From positions 5,642,001 to 5,706,000 of the forward strand of contig OY744472.1 of the NCBI GenBank assembly GCA_963556145.1: a DNA stretch of 64,000 nt, in the 5' to 3' direction. The position numbers and the translations under genes are program-made. Origin of the DNA: Hygrocybe punicea. Taxonomy: Eukaryota; Basidiomycota; Agaricomycetes; Agaricales; Hygrophoraceae. Below are positions 33,648 through 44,847 of the stretch, one piece after another. The first letter of the stretch is position 1. Each line of letters begins with the position of its first letter. The notes under the pieces were generated by a model. The model saw only the letters and a program-made list of their open reading frames with translations, was not told where the DNA came from and did no database searches.

Positions 33648-34166
33648 TCCGTTGCTGCGGTTGCTGCTGCGCTCCTGCTGTTGCTGCTGTTGCCGTTGCC
33701 GCTGCCGCTGTTGCTGCTGCTGCCGACATTGCTGCTGCTGCTGCTGGGCGTCGTGGTTGTCGTTGCCGTGGTTGTCGATTTTCCTGTCGCAAATAACATT
33801 AGTAAAGTTAAGAAAAAAAGGAAACTTACCTTGAGGAACACAACACAAATTGTGTTGTGTTCAATCCGCGTTGATGTTGCTGTGTCGCGTGAAAGCTACC
33901 TCGTCACGGCCGGTCACATGATACCGTTTAACACGAAATGGTAAGTAAAGAAATATGAAAAACAAATGAAATAAATTCCTTAAAAATATCCGCGTTCGCG
34001 GTTTGGACGCAGTTTGGAGCCGTTCAGGAAATCCGGCCAGCCTCGAAACCCTGAACCGAACCCGCGGTCCGGTTCAGCATTTGGCTGAACTTAGACTGAA
34101 CCCCGGGTTCGGTTCGGGGTTTGAACCGGGTTCGGCTAGGTTCGGAACCGAACTACGGCAACACTA
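32793..34166. mobile_element. Non-autonomous hAT element with a long CTG/CAG triplet core
   Basis: The ends TAGTGTTGCCGAAGTTC and the complement of TAGTGTTGCCGTAGTTC are flanked by the 8-bp duplication GGTGCTGC (32785-32792 and 34167-34174). Subterminal regions carry TTCGGTCCGGTT and GGTTCGGAACC-type repeats, relating it to the 12828-14093 element. The core 33060-33770 is almost pure CTG/CCG/TTG triplets. This opens long meaningless frames on both strands. No transposase. Confidence 0.9.
33060..33770. repeat. Imperfect CTG/CAG trinucleotide microsatellite, about 700 bp
   Basis: Runs of CTG of up to roughly nine units are interspersed with CCG, TTG and CGT units. Larger blocks of about 66 bp (TGCTCCTGCGCTCCTGCTG...) also repeat between 33375 and 33545. 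The plus strand reads CTG and the minus strand CAG, so apparent poly-Gln, poly-Ala or poly-Leu proteins result in all frames. It is entirely inside the short hAT element. Confidence 0.9.
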
Positions 34167-34223
34167 GGTGCTGCCATCCAGTTGTGTGAGGAAGGTGGTG
34201 GAGGAGGTTGTGGTGGTTATATC

Positions 34224-34815
34224 TTGAAGACAAAGACACTGTTGAAGACACCACTGCCATATGCAACCCTCTACATTGCCTTCATCCTCTTTGTTGCTGT
34301 GTGCCCAGTCCAACACCACTAGTTTCCATGTTCAAGGTTGATGGTTGAAAATCTCAAGTGCACTCCTGCATGGTTTTTAGGACATGCAGGGTGGCATTCT
34401 TGGCATGAATCTTTGCTGTTGCCATTTCTGTTGTCATTCCCATTGTCATTGAGGTGGTGGGGAGTGGGAGTGTGGTGAAATGGGAGGAGGATGGTGGTGA
34501 AAGGCTGAAAGCCATGTGATCAGACACCTGCCTTCTACTACCACCAACACCCCTACCAACTTGCCCCCCACCTCACCCTCACTTCCCATCACATCAACAA
34601 CCACAGGAATGACAATGGCAATGGCAATGGCAATGATTGAGAATGCCACCCTGGACATCCTCAAAACTGTGGGAGTGCGCCTGACATTTTCAACTATTGG
34701 CCTTGAACATGGAAACTAGGGGTGGTGGACTGGGTGCACAGCAACAAACAGGACAAAGACAACATAGAGGGTTTTCCCACAGTGATGGCATTGTCAACAG
34801 TGTTCCTGTTCTTTC
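34224..34815. mobile_element. Palindromic (foldback) element, about 590 bp
   Basis: Left-arm blocks (CAACCCTCTACATTGCC, TAGTTTCCATGTTCAAGG, GGGTGGCATTCT) recur at the right in reverse complement (34680-34815). The arms are diverged by substitutions and small indels. The centre near 34500 carries GT-rich and CACC-rich tracts. It resembles the other palindromic elements in design but does not share their termini. No gene. Confidence 0.65.
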
Positions 34816-34819
34816 CTTA

Positions 34820-35190
34820 CTGTACTTGATCTCCCACACGTAGTACAAATACAGTCTTCATTATTCTTCATGACTGAGTCTCTCACAAGGATAGCCAATG
34901 GTATTGGTCTTCTAGACTCTAATCCTCTCGTGATGGACAAACTTATTTATCCTGGCTCCACGATTGCCCGTCATTTGCGTGTCCGGAATCGAAGTAATCC
35001 ACAGAGATGTTTCTATGGGGTTAAGATTCGATATGTTTAATCCAGTGTAGGATGTTGAACCGCCAAAGTACGAGGACCTGTCGGCATTTCAATAACAATA
35101 GGCTCAATTCTGGAAGGTGATCGCTGCTCGAATCTGTTGGAGAATGATCAATGAAGGCCAGTCACCTCATACTCAGGCGACATCACCACA
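34820..35190. other. Spacer
   Basis: Short ORFs only. It is the boundary between the transposon nest and the gene-rich part, and the 3' flank of the RWD-PARP gene. Confidence 0.5.
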
Positions 35191-36728
35191 TCAGCGGTAT
35201 CGCTCGTCCTGGAACTCATCCAGTTCATTCCAGCGCTGATTCCCCCACAACGGTTCATCAGTCTGATAATCACCCCACATTTCTTCGTCGTCGTCTACCG
35301 ATGCAATGGCTTCGACAACAAAATTATTGCCTCTAGGGCCAAACCCATGCGGGAGGTGTTTTCGTGCTTGTGCGGTCAACAAACGTTGTCTTTCCTTTAG
35401 GTCATCTATTTCATTGGAAGTGACGAATGGGGGCCGGAGTAGTTGTGGTAATGCCACGCGTGTTGTCCCTCCGGTGGGCGTTGTTTCCGCAGTGATGTGC
35501 AACACAAAGAGGGGCAGCAGTTGCGCGGGATTGAATATGATGTATTCTAGTTTAGATGGAGAGATCAGGCTGTCAAAGCGTTCCGGATCGTATAGTTGGT
35601 GACGAGTTGCAGATTCACGACGGCCCAATAAGGCGGCACACACTATCAGCTTCTGGCCTGGTATTTTTCTGCGTCGACCGATAATGGAGTTATCTGTATA
35701 CCTGTCGTCCAAGTTTAAGATCATGTCGAGAGCTGCTAATATAATATGAGAGGTTACCATAAGCTAAAGGATGGATCGGGAGATGTATAAATGCCTGTAG
35801 CATCGAAGAAAAGCATACTTGTGAGCAGCTAGGCTTACTTCAGGATTCGTGGAAAACATACCTCTACCCCATGAACTACCGCAACGGACATCCACAACTT
35901 CGCCATCCTTCGTCTTGGAACCGGGAACAACGAATCCCGACCGAACAATAGACCCAATATTCTGGCGGAGTGTCCCATGGAACACCACTTCAGTCTTGAA
36001 CAGTCTATCGGCTATTGCATCCTGAGCCCGGCGTCCATGAGCATCTCGGTAGTGCCTGCTTCGCATAATGGTCAATTGTTCTTCGAAACGTCTGAGTAGA
36101 TCATGTCGTAAGACCACCTCAGCGTGAACTAGCGTGAACGAGGAGCCCAATTGTGTCATGATGCCGTCGATAGTCTGGCCTTCCATGTAGGTCATGGCAG
36201 TCTTGCTATCCACTGTGGATTCGAGGCAGACGATAATGGATTAAGTGGATAGACATGCAACGAATTATTTAACCACATACATCGATTGCCCAGAATTTCG
36301 TCGTATTCTTCTTCTTCCTCCTCCAAATCAGCGTTCTCATCGTTTGTCGCATCATATATGTCTCCTCGCACACCCTCAGCGAACTCACATACTTCGGCAG
36401 TAAGGTCGAACAAGACGAGCTCGCCTTTCTTCCCCATGGTCACAGAAGCTAGGCGCATCTCCAACTCAAATAATTGGAGACGGCTCATTCCAACCCCTTG
36501 ACTGTCTATCCGAATGTCGGTGGGCGATTCCTCTGGATAGTTCGGGGGCAACTTGAAACAGAGAAGTACCGGGGAAGACGAAAACTTGATCGACAGTGGG
36601 AGGGAATTCGGAGATGCGTCGAGATGAGGCTCCGAGTTGAATTCCAAGGTATCATGAGGTGATCCTGCATATATTGCTGTCAAGCATTCCAGCTCCTGTA
36701 TGTACGCCAGTTTGTGGTCCAAAGCCAT
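35191..36728 (-). CDS. RWD domain plus PARP-type ADP-ribosyltransferase
   Basis: Three exons. Exon 1 (36728 to about 36283) encodes an RWD-like domain (LECLTAIYAGS, LPPNYPEESPTDIRI) and an acidic stretch. After an intron of about 70 nt, exon 2 contains VVFHGTLRQNIGSIVRSGF and CGSSWGRGMFSTNPEVSLAAHK. Exon 3 contains SDNSI-like and KIPGQKLIVCAALLGRR segments and KLEYIIFNPAQLLPLFVLHI. By alignment from memory with PARP1, the NAD-binding His (FHG) and the Glu (LEYIIF) are kept, while the Tyr of GIY is Phe (GMF). This gives an H-F-E set. It probably transfers ADP-ribose to an unknown target; RWD domains often mediate ubiquitin-pathway contacts. Confidence 0.8.
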
Positions 36729-36989
36729 GATTGGGAGACTCCAGTTGCAAGGCTACCATTATCAAGGAAGTTGAGAAAATGACTCGACCAGACTCGCTAG
36801 GAACCATCACAATCGGCTCCGGCCACCATCACCATGTCAACCTTCAATAATCGAGAGGTTTGTAGGTGTCAACGCCATAAAGAAATCCAAAATTGGTTGA
36901 TTCAGAGCTACAGCGTTTACCGCAGAAAAGGGGAAATAAACAAAAGGTCGGCGTAATGGAATATGAAATTAAACAACATGACATATCTA

Positions 36990-38206
36990 TCATTCAGCAT
37001 ATGATGGTGGTGGTAAAGATAGTGTATTCCCTGGTGTCGCCTGGTCTGGCATGAGCAGATTATTGAGGGAAGTAACACAGCATGCCTTTCCCCGGGGCTC
37101 AGCTGTGCACGAGAGATGACACCAAGAATAGTTGCTATGCCCGGGAGGTGTTCCTGTGCAGCCTCGCTCGTCGATGGTAGTGCTGATGGCATTTGAACAG
37201 GGTGTGCCGGTGCTAGCGCCACTGCGGGCTGGCTGTCAACCCTGAAGGCCGCGAAGTTAAGCCAGCCGTCCGAGCCCTGGCTTTACTGGTAGGGGCATAA
37301 TTGCGCCATCGTGTCATCGGACCGTTGTTGAACTTACCCTGGTGAGGTACAGCGTCGGTAGCATCTGCGTGTGAAACGTGTCTGTCTTGATCTGAAGTAC
37401 AATTTAAGACGGGGACACAGGTGGGAGAAATTACAGTAACACGAACCCAAACTTGGCAACAGTGGAGCTGAAACGAACGTATACGGCCTAAGCTGGCTTG
37501 TCGTCAATCCAGGTCAAGGCGTAGGACACTCTAAGAATGATCCAGAGCGCAAGGTTCTACGCTTCCGAGCACAGATAAATACAGTGATGAGGGTGAGCAC
37601 AACGACGGCAACCCCACCACCGGCAATGACAGCTTGGTCGGATTTGCGGGATGTTGAGGAGGACATTTGAAGGGGTGAAATTGAGGAGGACATTGGGAGG
37701 GGAGTGAGGAGGATAAAATAGGGGATCCTGCATTGTAGAGGTGACACCAAAATTTGGGCTATGGGAAGGAAGTGAGCATATTGTCTGGTTAACGAAAGAG
37801 CCAATCGCACTTGACAGTGATGGTGGGGAATGAGCTTGTGAGGAAGTCGACGGTAAATCTAATAAATGTTGACCGTGTAATATTGACTAACATGGCTAAC
37901 TGCGATGAAGCTGTATCCTGTGGGAATGTTGCGAATCCAAGTAGCCAACGCCTTGAGAAATGTATAGATCGAGGAGGTTGAATTTATTGTCAGGTGTGTG
38001 CAGGTTCACATAAATACTGGATGGATCGCTGCGAGAATTGATGTAATAAATGAGGACGAGTTCGCATTGAACGACATGACAATGTCGAGGCCATTCAGAA
38101 GATCGCCCATCTGATAGCCTTGTGTTGGCCGCAGGGCTTGTTTTAGTGCAGTGAGGACGGCAGCCAACAACCACACGAATACCAAGGTTTTCAGAGCTGG
38201 AGCCAT
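36990..38206 (-). CDS. Putative secreted-start single-pass membrane protein
   Basis: The first exon starts with a signal-like hydrophobic segment (MAPALKTLVFVWLLAAVLTA). Downstream, after at least one intron, a Ser-rich stalk leads to a membrane span and a basic stop-transfer (AVIAGGGVAVVVLTLITVF then CARKRR near 37560-37640). Further open segments (37222 to about 36990) may encode the cytoplasmic tail. The three frames alternate, so exon borders are unresolved. The organisation is common among basidiomycete cell-surface proteins. No enzyme motif. Confidence 0.45.
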
Positions 38207-38209
38207 CGT

Positions 38210-39050
38210 TGTGCAGAGGAGAGCGAAGCTTCTCCCTGAGAATAGACGTTATTGCATTCCGTCCTTCCGCTTTCTCCTAACGTGTCCGTATGAAAGTTGA
38301 CCGATGGACATCGCTCTGCAACTGGAAGAAGCACGGCCAGGCATCCCGGTTCTTGCCATCGAAGTTCCCCCGGGCCCTTCGAGCCTGATCATGCAACTCT
38401 AAGTATGTGCCACGATCCTCGCGATCGATACGATCAACAGTGGAATTCCGTATTTTGTGACAGCCCTATGCGACGCTAACGTGGCTCCGATTTTGTGTAT
38501 TCGGGTGTGTAGAGGAACCCCCAACGAAGGCCTGCGAGACTCATGGCACTTGCGGTGAAGCTGCTTTAACTCGTAATGCAACAAAATAAACGGACAAAAT
38601 GAATATGTTGAGGAACGTGCAGTGGCCGTAGTTGTCATTGCTGCTTAGCTGTCGTTGGATCTCCGTCGTCGCTGTTGTCCCCGTTGGGTCCGTATGGTCG
38701 TGGCTAGGTCCAGAAGGGGTCGTCCTCGTCGTTGTGGGGTCTACCGCTGCCGTCCTTGCTGTGGTGTTACGGCCCTGGGATCATCTTAGTCGTCGTCGTT
38801 ATTGTTGGGCCCTCGGTGGTTGCTGTCCCCGTTGGGTCCCCTGCACCCTGCAATCGTTGTTGCGGTGGCTGGGTCCTCCTGGGGTTGTCCCTATCGTCGC
38901 TGCGTCCCGTAGCCGTCGCTGTCGTCGCAGCCACCGTACCGTGGTCGTGGTCGTCGTTGGATCAAAGTCTCAGATCTCAAACTCCGCGCTACGCTCGCCC
39001 ATCACGCGTCCTGCGCATAGTGCTACTGCCTCCCTTTGTTTGTTCATCGA
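38210..39050. other. Intergenic region
   Basis: It holds CG-rich GTCGTCGTTG-type low-complexity sequence (38640-38980) that opens long frames of Val, Gly and Ser without domain content. It probably includes the promoter of the gene starting at 39054 and that of the minus-strand membrane protein. Confidence 0.4.
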
Positions 39051-39053
39051 TCG

Positions 39054-39943
39054 ATGGATCCCACATCGACCTCGCCCCCAAAGAAGCCTCCTATGGCAAT
39101 CTTGCCTCTAAACGCACTTCAGAAAACATTACATGATCTGGATATCGATATCGACGCCCAATCTTTCGTCGAGAGTGTCCTTTCGCAGCACAGTGAGGAC
39201 CCTGCACGAGCGGTCAAGGACCGGGGAGAGCTGGAGAAGGACGTCGTCCCAACCCCAACCCCGAAATATGAAGTCGCGAAGCCTGCCAAAGACCCAGCAA
39301 CCGTTATGAAGACAACTCAGGAAATAATATCTACAGCGTCCATGTCTGCACCCACTGTCGAGCATCGCAAGGCTCGGGTCGCACGTGAGCTTAAATTCCA
39401 ACAGTTTATCTCCACGCTGCTAATGATTGTCGTTCCGTTGTCTTAGTTCTCGGCAAACAAAATGACTGTGCTTCTCTCCCTCCTTATAACCCCATTCATT
39501 CCCCAGGCTCTCGAATAACCAGCCCTGCCGCTGCCGCCGTTTCTGCTGCTGAGCGCGAACGCCGCCGCAAGATGTTCGAACTTTGGAACGCAACATTCCC
39601 GGACGGTCAAGTCCACGACCCCTATGTTTCCGTTCAGGCCAAGATGGATAGCGGTCATCGACTGCCCTTTGTCCGTGCCACCCTGTTGATCCGGGGCCGA
39701 GATTGGGATGAAGAGGATAGTATAATTCCACCATCGATGACTCTTCGTGATGTGTGGTGTCTGTGGGACGAATGCTGCCTGATGTCAAGTGAGCAGCTGA
39801 ACCCGGCTATCAAGGGTGGAGAAGACATTGGCTACGCCTCACTCGAGATACAGTTTGCCTCGCGGTCCTTTCCCTCCAGCTCACAATTGACCTCCAGCGT
39901 TAGATTCACAGGAACTCAGCAGAAAATCACGACTACAAGCTAG
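39054..39943 (+). CDS. Hypothetical protein, two exons
   Basis: Exon 1 begins MDPTSTSPPKKPPMAILPLN and encodes a charged, Pro/Glu-rich region ending near 39400. An intron ends at the CCCCAG near 39506. Exon 2 encodes an AAERERRRKMFELWNATFP helix, then RATLLIRGRDWDEED and a Ser/Thr-rich C-terminus, stopping at 39943. No domain, signal peptide or membrane span was recognised. The consistent frame and codon pattern support a real gene, but the function is unknown. Confidence 0.55.
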
Positions 39944-40305
39944 AGGCCTCAACTGCCTAACGACTCCAAGTTCGTTAGGGTTACAACTAGAAAACCCCAG
40001 AAAGTTCAACGCCGGGATTGCCTGTCCGTTGATGAACTACGATATGTAGTGAGTTCGGGGAACAAACGAAAGTGCCGTCACCATCATTTTACCTTGACTG
40101 GAAGACCGCTGCTCTCGGCAGCTGCAGATTAAAGGGTGTTTTTGGTCTATGAATGATAAAGCAAGCGTTGAGAATCTTCAGTGCGAAATGTCCGACACAC
40201 TTATCAGCTATACCCGTTTTGGGTAGTAAGTATATCAACTCGAAGCCTCGGAGCTACTAGTAAGGCGAGTGCCAGTGCTCTGCACTCAGGAGACTGACCT
40301 CAGAT

Positions 40306-42760
40306 ATGGCTTCCACTGCAGTTTACGATGAGAAACAGCCGGATCCAACGCCGCCTCCACTAGCAACTCCAACTCGCGCTCAGCGCATCAGGCAGAAATT
40401 TACAACAAGGGAAGGCTGGCTGGGCAATTATGATTATGCCTGGCTTTGCACACCAACGCTACCCTTCAGCTCGCGAGGCAGCCCTCGTCGACTACCCCCG
40501 TTCTATGCCCTACACGCTGATCTTCCATTGCTCTTGGCAATATCAAGCGGCTTGCAGCACGCTCTGGCGATGCTGGCAGGGTTGATCACTCCCCCAATCA
40601 TTTTTGCCACTGCCTTGGATCTCGATAGTAAGACTTCCGCATACATGATCTCGGCGTCGCTCATCGGCTGTGGTATGTTCGTTCTTGTTCGTCTTTCTCG
40701 TTCAAATGAGGGTCTGTTGTTCTCGGGACAGGTATCTTAAGTCTTGTGCAGATGTCCAGAATCAAACTGTTTGGAGGTTATTACCTTGGAACAGGTTTGA
40801 TTACTGTGGTTGGAACAAGCTTTGCAACACTCAGCACTGCGAACGCTGTTGGTGTTGTTCTCTACCTCTTTTCTAGTCTAACGATCGAAATCCAGATTTT
40901 CGATGCCATGTACAAGGACGGGTCATGTCCTTCGATTGTAGGGTCAGATGGTACGACTACGAGAGGGCCCTGCCCTGATGCATATGGCAAAGTTCTGGGT
41001 TCGTCCCACATAGCTTTACGAATCAAGCCGGGAATGAATATTTCCCCCTCTAGGCACATCACTTATATGTTCCTTCCTTGAGATTTTCATGTCCTTCGTT
41101 CCACCCCGCGTCTTGCATCGTATCTTCCCCCCCATGGTCACGGGTGCGATGCCTTATCGTTAACCCACCGCCTGATATTTACCCTCTGTGATATCTTTTC
41201 TCTCTCAGGCACTGTGATTCTCATGATCGGCGTATCGTTGATTGGCTCCTCTGGAATACCCAACTGGGGCGGAGGCTCAAACTCTTGTTCAACATTCCCC
41301 ACAACTGGAATATTTCAGCGCTGTCCCACTATATTTGCCCCACGGCCACTTCTGTGCGTTCTTTTTGCCCCGTCTCGTCAATCCTCACATTACACTCCTA
41401 ACGCATTGAAAATAGCTGGGGTTCCCCAGAGTTCATCGGGCTCGGCTTCCTCTCCTTTATCAGCATCATTCTCACGGAGTTGTTCGGCTCACCGTTCTTG
41501 AAGAATATCAGTATCATCGTCGGACTCGCAGTGGGCTGTATCGTCGCCGGTGCTGCAGGGTACATCGATGGGAGCAGCATAAAGGCTGCCCCAGCGATCA
41601 CCTTTTTATGGCAAGTGTCCTTGTCGTGCAATTGAGATATTTGGCTTATCTGGAGGTGTTGTAGGGTTCATAGATTCAAGATTGGTGTCTATCCACCCGC
41701 CATTTTACCCATGTTGGCTGTCTATGGTTAGTTATATGTCGTCTGCTGGAGGGGTTGGGTTCGCCTATTGATGGTGATCTCATCAGTTTCCCTTGCGATG
41801 GAAGCTATCGGCGACATCACTGCGTCTGCTGAAGCATCGCGAGTCGAGGTGGACGGTGAGGATTTTGATTCCAGGATACAGGGTGGCATCCTTGTATGAG
41901 ACCTGAAATCCATCTTCATCCTCGCCGTCGTGCTGACTCTGCGCCGGTTCACCAGAGTGACGGCATTGGCGGCTTTGTGTCTGCATTGTTTACAGTGACT
42001 CCTCTTTCAATATTTGCGCAGGTGCTTTTCGGTTCTCCCGCTTAAAAAGATCCCTCCTGACTAAAATTTCTACCATTTTGCCTCGTTGATACTAGAACAA
42101 TGGTGTAATTACCATCACGCGTTGCGCAAATCGGAACGCTGGGCGGTGGTGTTGCGTCTTCTTGATTACTTTCGGCGTACTAGGAAAGATATCAGGCGTA
42201 TTCCTTGCCAGTAAGCTTCGAATTCACGCTCGCTTCTCCCACGCACGCTGCAAGTGACTAAACGTTGGACGAACCTGCACCCCTTGTAGTACCTAATCCC
42301 GTCCTGGGCGGTGTTACCACCTTCCTCTTTGCGAGTGTCGCTGTTTCGGGGATACGCGTGCTGGCGTACAACCAATTCACGCGGAGGGACCGCTTCATCC
42401 TCGCAGCCGCGCTGTCCTTCGGTGTTGGCGACCTGCTGGTCCCAGGGATATTCACGCACTTGTTTGACAGCGTTAAGAACCCGAATAAAGGACTCAAGGG
42501 TTTGTTTGACTCTATTACGATTGTCTTGAGTACACCATGTGAGTGTGTGTGAGTGTGGTGGTGGTGGTGGTTGTGTGACCTTTGCAGGTGCTGATTGGTG
42601 GTGTTGTTCCCCCATAGTTTTGATTGCTGGCATCGTAGCCGCAGTTCTGAATCTCCTGCTTCCGAAAGAAGTGGAGCAAGAACAAGAGCAAGTGGAAGTG
42701 GAAGTGGAAGAGGCTGTCAGTGAGGAAATTGTTGACGTCGAGATGCAAAAGCGCAAATGA
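40306..42760 (+). CDS. NCS2-family purine (xanthine/uric acid) permease
   Basis: Many short introns separate exons encoding a multi-span transporter. The N-terminus is Pro-rich; early spans contain AISSGLQHALAMLAGLITPP. FGGYYLGTGLITVVGTSFA follows, then a hydrophilic loop (KDGSCPSIVGSDGTTTRGPC) typical of fungal UapA-like proteins. The signature NNGVITITRCANRNAGRW (about 42095-42150) and VPNPVLGGVTTFLFASVAVS come before an acidic C-terminal tail ending at 42758-42760. Members move xanthine, uric acid or uracil with protons across the plasma membrane. All signature parts are present when introns are removed. Substrate cannot be told from the sequence alone. Confidence 0.85.
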
Positions 42761-43118
42761 ACGTCGTTGTACTTGAAGGTAACTACACACCTCGAGAAAT
42801 GTTGTGCAGCCAAAGGGCTCGCCTGTCAAGAGGATGTTGGGCCGAATCTCTACCACGACTAGCACAGGAATTGAACGGACTCCATCAACAATCGCAAAAA
42901 AACCTCATCCGTCTCCTGTGTCATGATCGAATGGAAAGGCGCTGTGAGTAAAAAGAAAAGACAATACTGTAATTGGCAGGTTGAGTATATTCCTCGACAC
43001 CCGAATTTCTATATATCATACAAGACTCAGGACGTCTTCGGCTACGGATACCTGGATGGTAGCAAAAGCGGTTTCTGGCGAAGGGGATTCACCCATAAGC
43101 AATGAATCCTGAATGTTT
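42761..43118. other. Spacer with an orphan MITE end
   Basis: AAAAAACCTCATCCGTCTCC (about 42896-42915) matches the right end of the palindromic element at 2490-2856, including the following TGTGT, except for one base. The rest of the element is missing. No gene. Confidence 0.5.
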
Positions 43119-44348
43119 CTAGGCTAAACACTTACACAGTCCAAAGACGGCGCGAATTGTTTGATGCTTGTAGCCCTCCTCGTGCAGGCGAGCATCCCAA
43201 TACCCAAGTCTTGGAGACATGGCTATTACGACAACACCGCAATGTTCGTCACGCATAAACGGCGTCCCTCGAGATGCCAAAACGCTCGTCCCGATGACCG
43301 CTCCGATTTGCAAGACAATACTCCACAGAAACACAATGGTTTTCCACTGTCGTACCTGCCGTGCATCATGGTCAATCCCATAATAGCCCAATGAAAGAAT
43401 GAGGAGTGGAGTTGATAATGATATGAAAAGCATTTGCATGGTGCGAAGAACTCGGGAGAGGGGATCAGAAAAAAGGGGATATCTAGGATCACGGAGTAAC
43501 CCATAACATCCTGATCGACTCGATACCGGTAATGTTGGCAATAGATCGAAGGGTTGGAAACTTCCCGCGAGCAAGGGCGTATATGATCCCATACCGCGAA
43601 GGGTAGGGGGATATCGCGTCCCGATGTACACAAACGACTCCGTCAAGGCTGTTATTCCCCATGACCACCCTAACAACAGGAAACTTTTGAGTCCTTTGGG
43701 AGCATCATTAGCGACGAACTCGATGAGCCAGGTTATGCCAGTAATCCAGGTGAGAGGATTCAACCACGGTGCGTGCAGACAGTTAGGCGCATGCAGGCTG
43801 CTACTAAATCCAACACCCATCTGGTAAGACCAATAAAGCTGCTGAGCGCAACCCCAGAGAAAAAGGAGAAAAGCAGAGAGGCCGAAGTGGATTGAAAAAG
43901 GCTTTGCGAGCAAAATAATACATTGAAGAATAAGCCATGTGAGATCCAGAATTGTGGACGTCCAATTTGGTATATAAGCGGCGGAAGTTGTGTTGGTGGG
44001 GATGATGATCCATTCAATATCCGGACGTAAATGCATACAAAATTCCTCCTGCGTTTTTGCTTGAGACCTGAATACCACCCATCCATTTGATATCTTAACC
44101 TTTTCTCCAGATTCCGCAAGTGGTGCCGCCGTTTGAAATGGACAGACGGCGGAGAAGCGAGAGTTCTTGAACAGATCGAAGAGAGTTGTATTCGGGGGGA
44201 ATGTTAAATTCGATAGAAGAGGGTTAGGTGCAGTTGTAGGCAGCGCAGAAACTGTAGATGGCGGTGGTGGAAATGATATCGTTGTTGGAGTCTGCGCATG
44301 TGTTGTGATAACGAATACAGCCGGAAAAACCAGTAATGATAGTTTCAT
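43119..44348 (-). CDS. Multipass membrane protein with secreted N-terminal region, unknown function
   Basis: One intron-free frame of about 409 residues from MKLSLLVFPAVFVITTHA (signal peptide) to the stop at 43119. An N-terminal Pro/Ser/Thr-rich extracellular part with NxT/S sites precedes about seven hydrophobic segments (LDLTWLILQCIILLA, FGLSAFLLFLWGCAQ, LTWITGITWLIEFVA, SFLLLGWSWGITALT, LFISLSTPLLILSLG, IVFLWSIVLQIGAVIG). The topology could suit a receptor or channel, but no family motif was recognised. An in-frame ATG 51 bp upstream (44399) is possible but would hide the signal peptide. Confidence 0.75.
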   Translation of the reverse strand: MKLSLLVFPAVFVITTHAQTPTTISFPPPPSTVSALPTTAPNPLLSNLTFPPNTTLFDLFKNSRFSAVCPFQTAAPLAESGEKVKISNGWVVFRSQAKTQEEFCMHLRPDIEWIIIPTNTTSAAYIPNWTSTILDLTWLILQCIILLAKPFSIHFGLSAFLLFLWGCAQQLYWSYQMGVGFSSSLHAPNCLHAPWLNPLTWITGITWLIEFVANDAPKGLKSFLLLGWSWGITALTESFVYIGTRYPPTLRGMGSYTPLLAGSFQPFDLLPTLPVSSRSGCYGLLRDPRYPLFSDPLSRVLRTMQMLFISLSTPLLILSLGYYGIDHDARQVRQWKTIVFLWSIVLQIGAVIGTSVLASRGTPFMRDEHCGVVVIAMSPRLGYWDARLHEEGYKHQTIRAVFGLCKCLA

Positions 44349-44847
44349 GATATCAAGTCTGCAAGACCACTTCAAACCGTCCCCAGAGGCACCGTACAAA
44401 TCCTACTACGCACAAAGACAGGCAGAATCGAAGGATTCCACCTCGAGGGCGAAGGGGCTCCCTTTTCCAAGAGGATGGTGAAAGCAAGTGTTGAAGTGAC
44501 GGTGTGGTTGCGCACTTGCGACCTGATGAAGGGGATCCTGGAGTGTTGCAATCGATGGTTAACGTGCATCGACAACACGTGTCGGACATGGGAAGATTAT
44601 CAGTCCCCGTCAGCACGTGCGACCATGACCTTGGACCACCACGCTCAGTGAAGTTGCCTACCCTACAACTTGCTAGCCGTTGTTGTTGTGCAGATCCGCG
44701 CTCTGAATTTAGTGGTATTAGCCTTTCTACTATATGAATCGATCGCTAAGTGACGGGTTGCTTTTACCAGGTGGTCTGTTCATCGACACGAACAATCTGT
44801 GCTCTCTTGGTCACTCACCAACAATAAATTAGCCTTTTGGCATCGAG

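Noticed and set aside
33022..33944. Long poly-Gln/Ala/Ser or poly-Leu/Cys ORFs on both strands
   Set aside because: They are produced by the CTG/CAG triplet core of a non-autonomous hAT element, occur in every frame and lack any non-repetitive domain.
38632..39136. Val/Gly/Ser-rich ORFs
   Set aside because: Low-complexity GTCGTCGTTG-type sequence opens these frames; no conserved segment or splice structure supports them.
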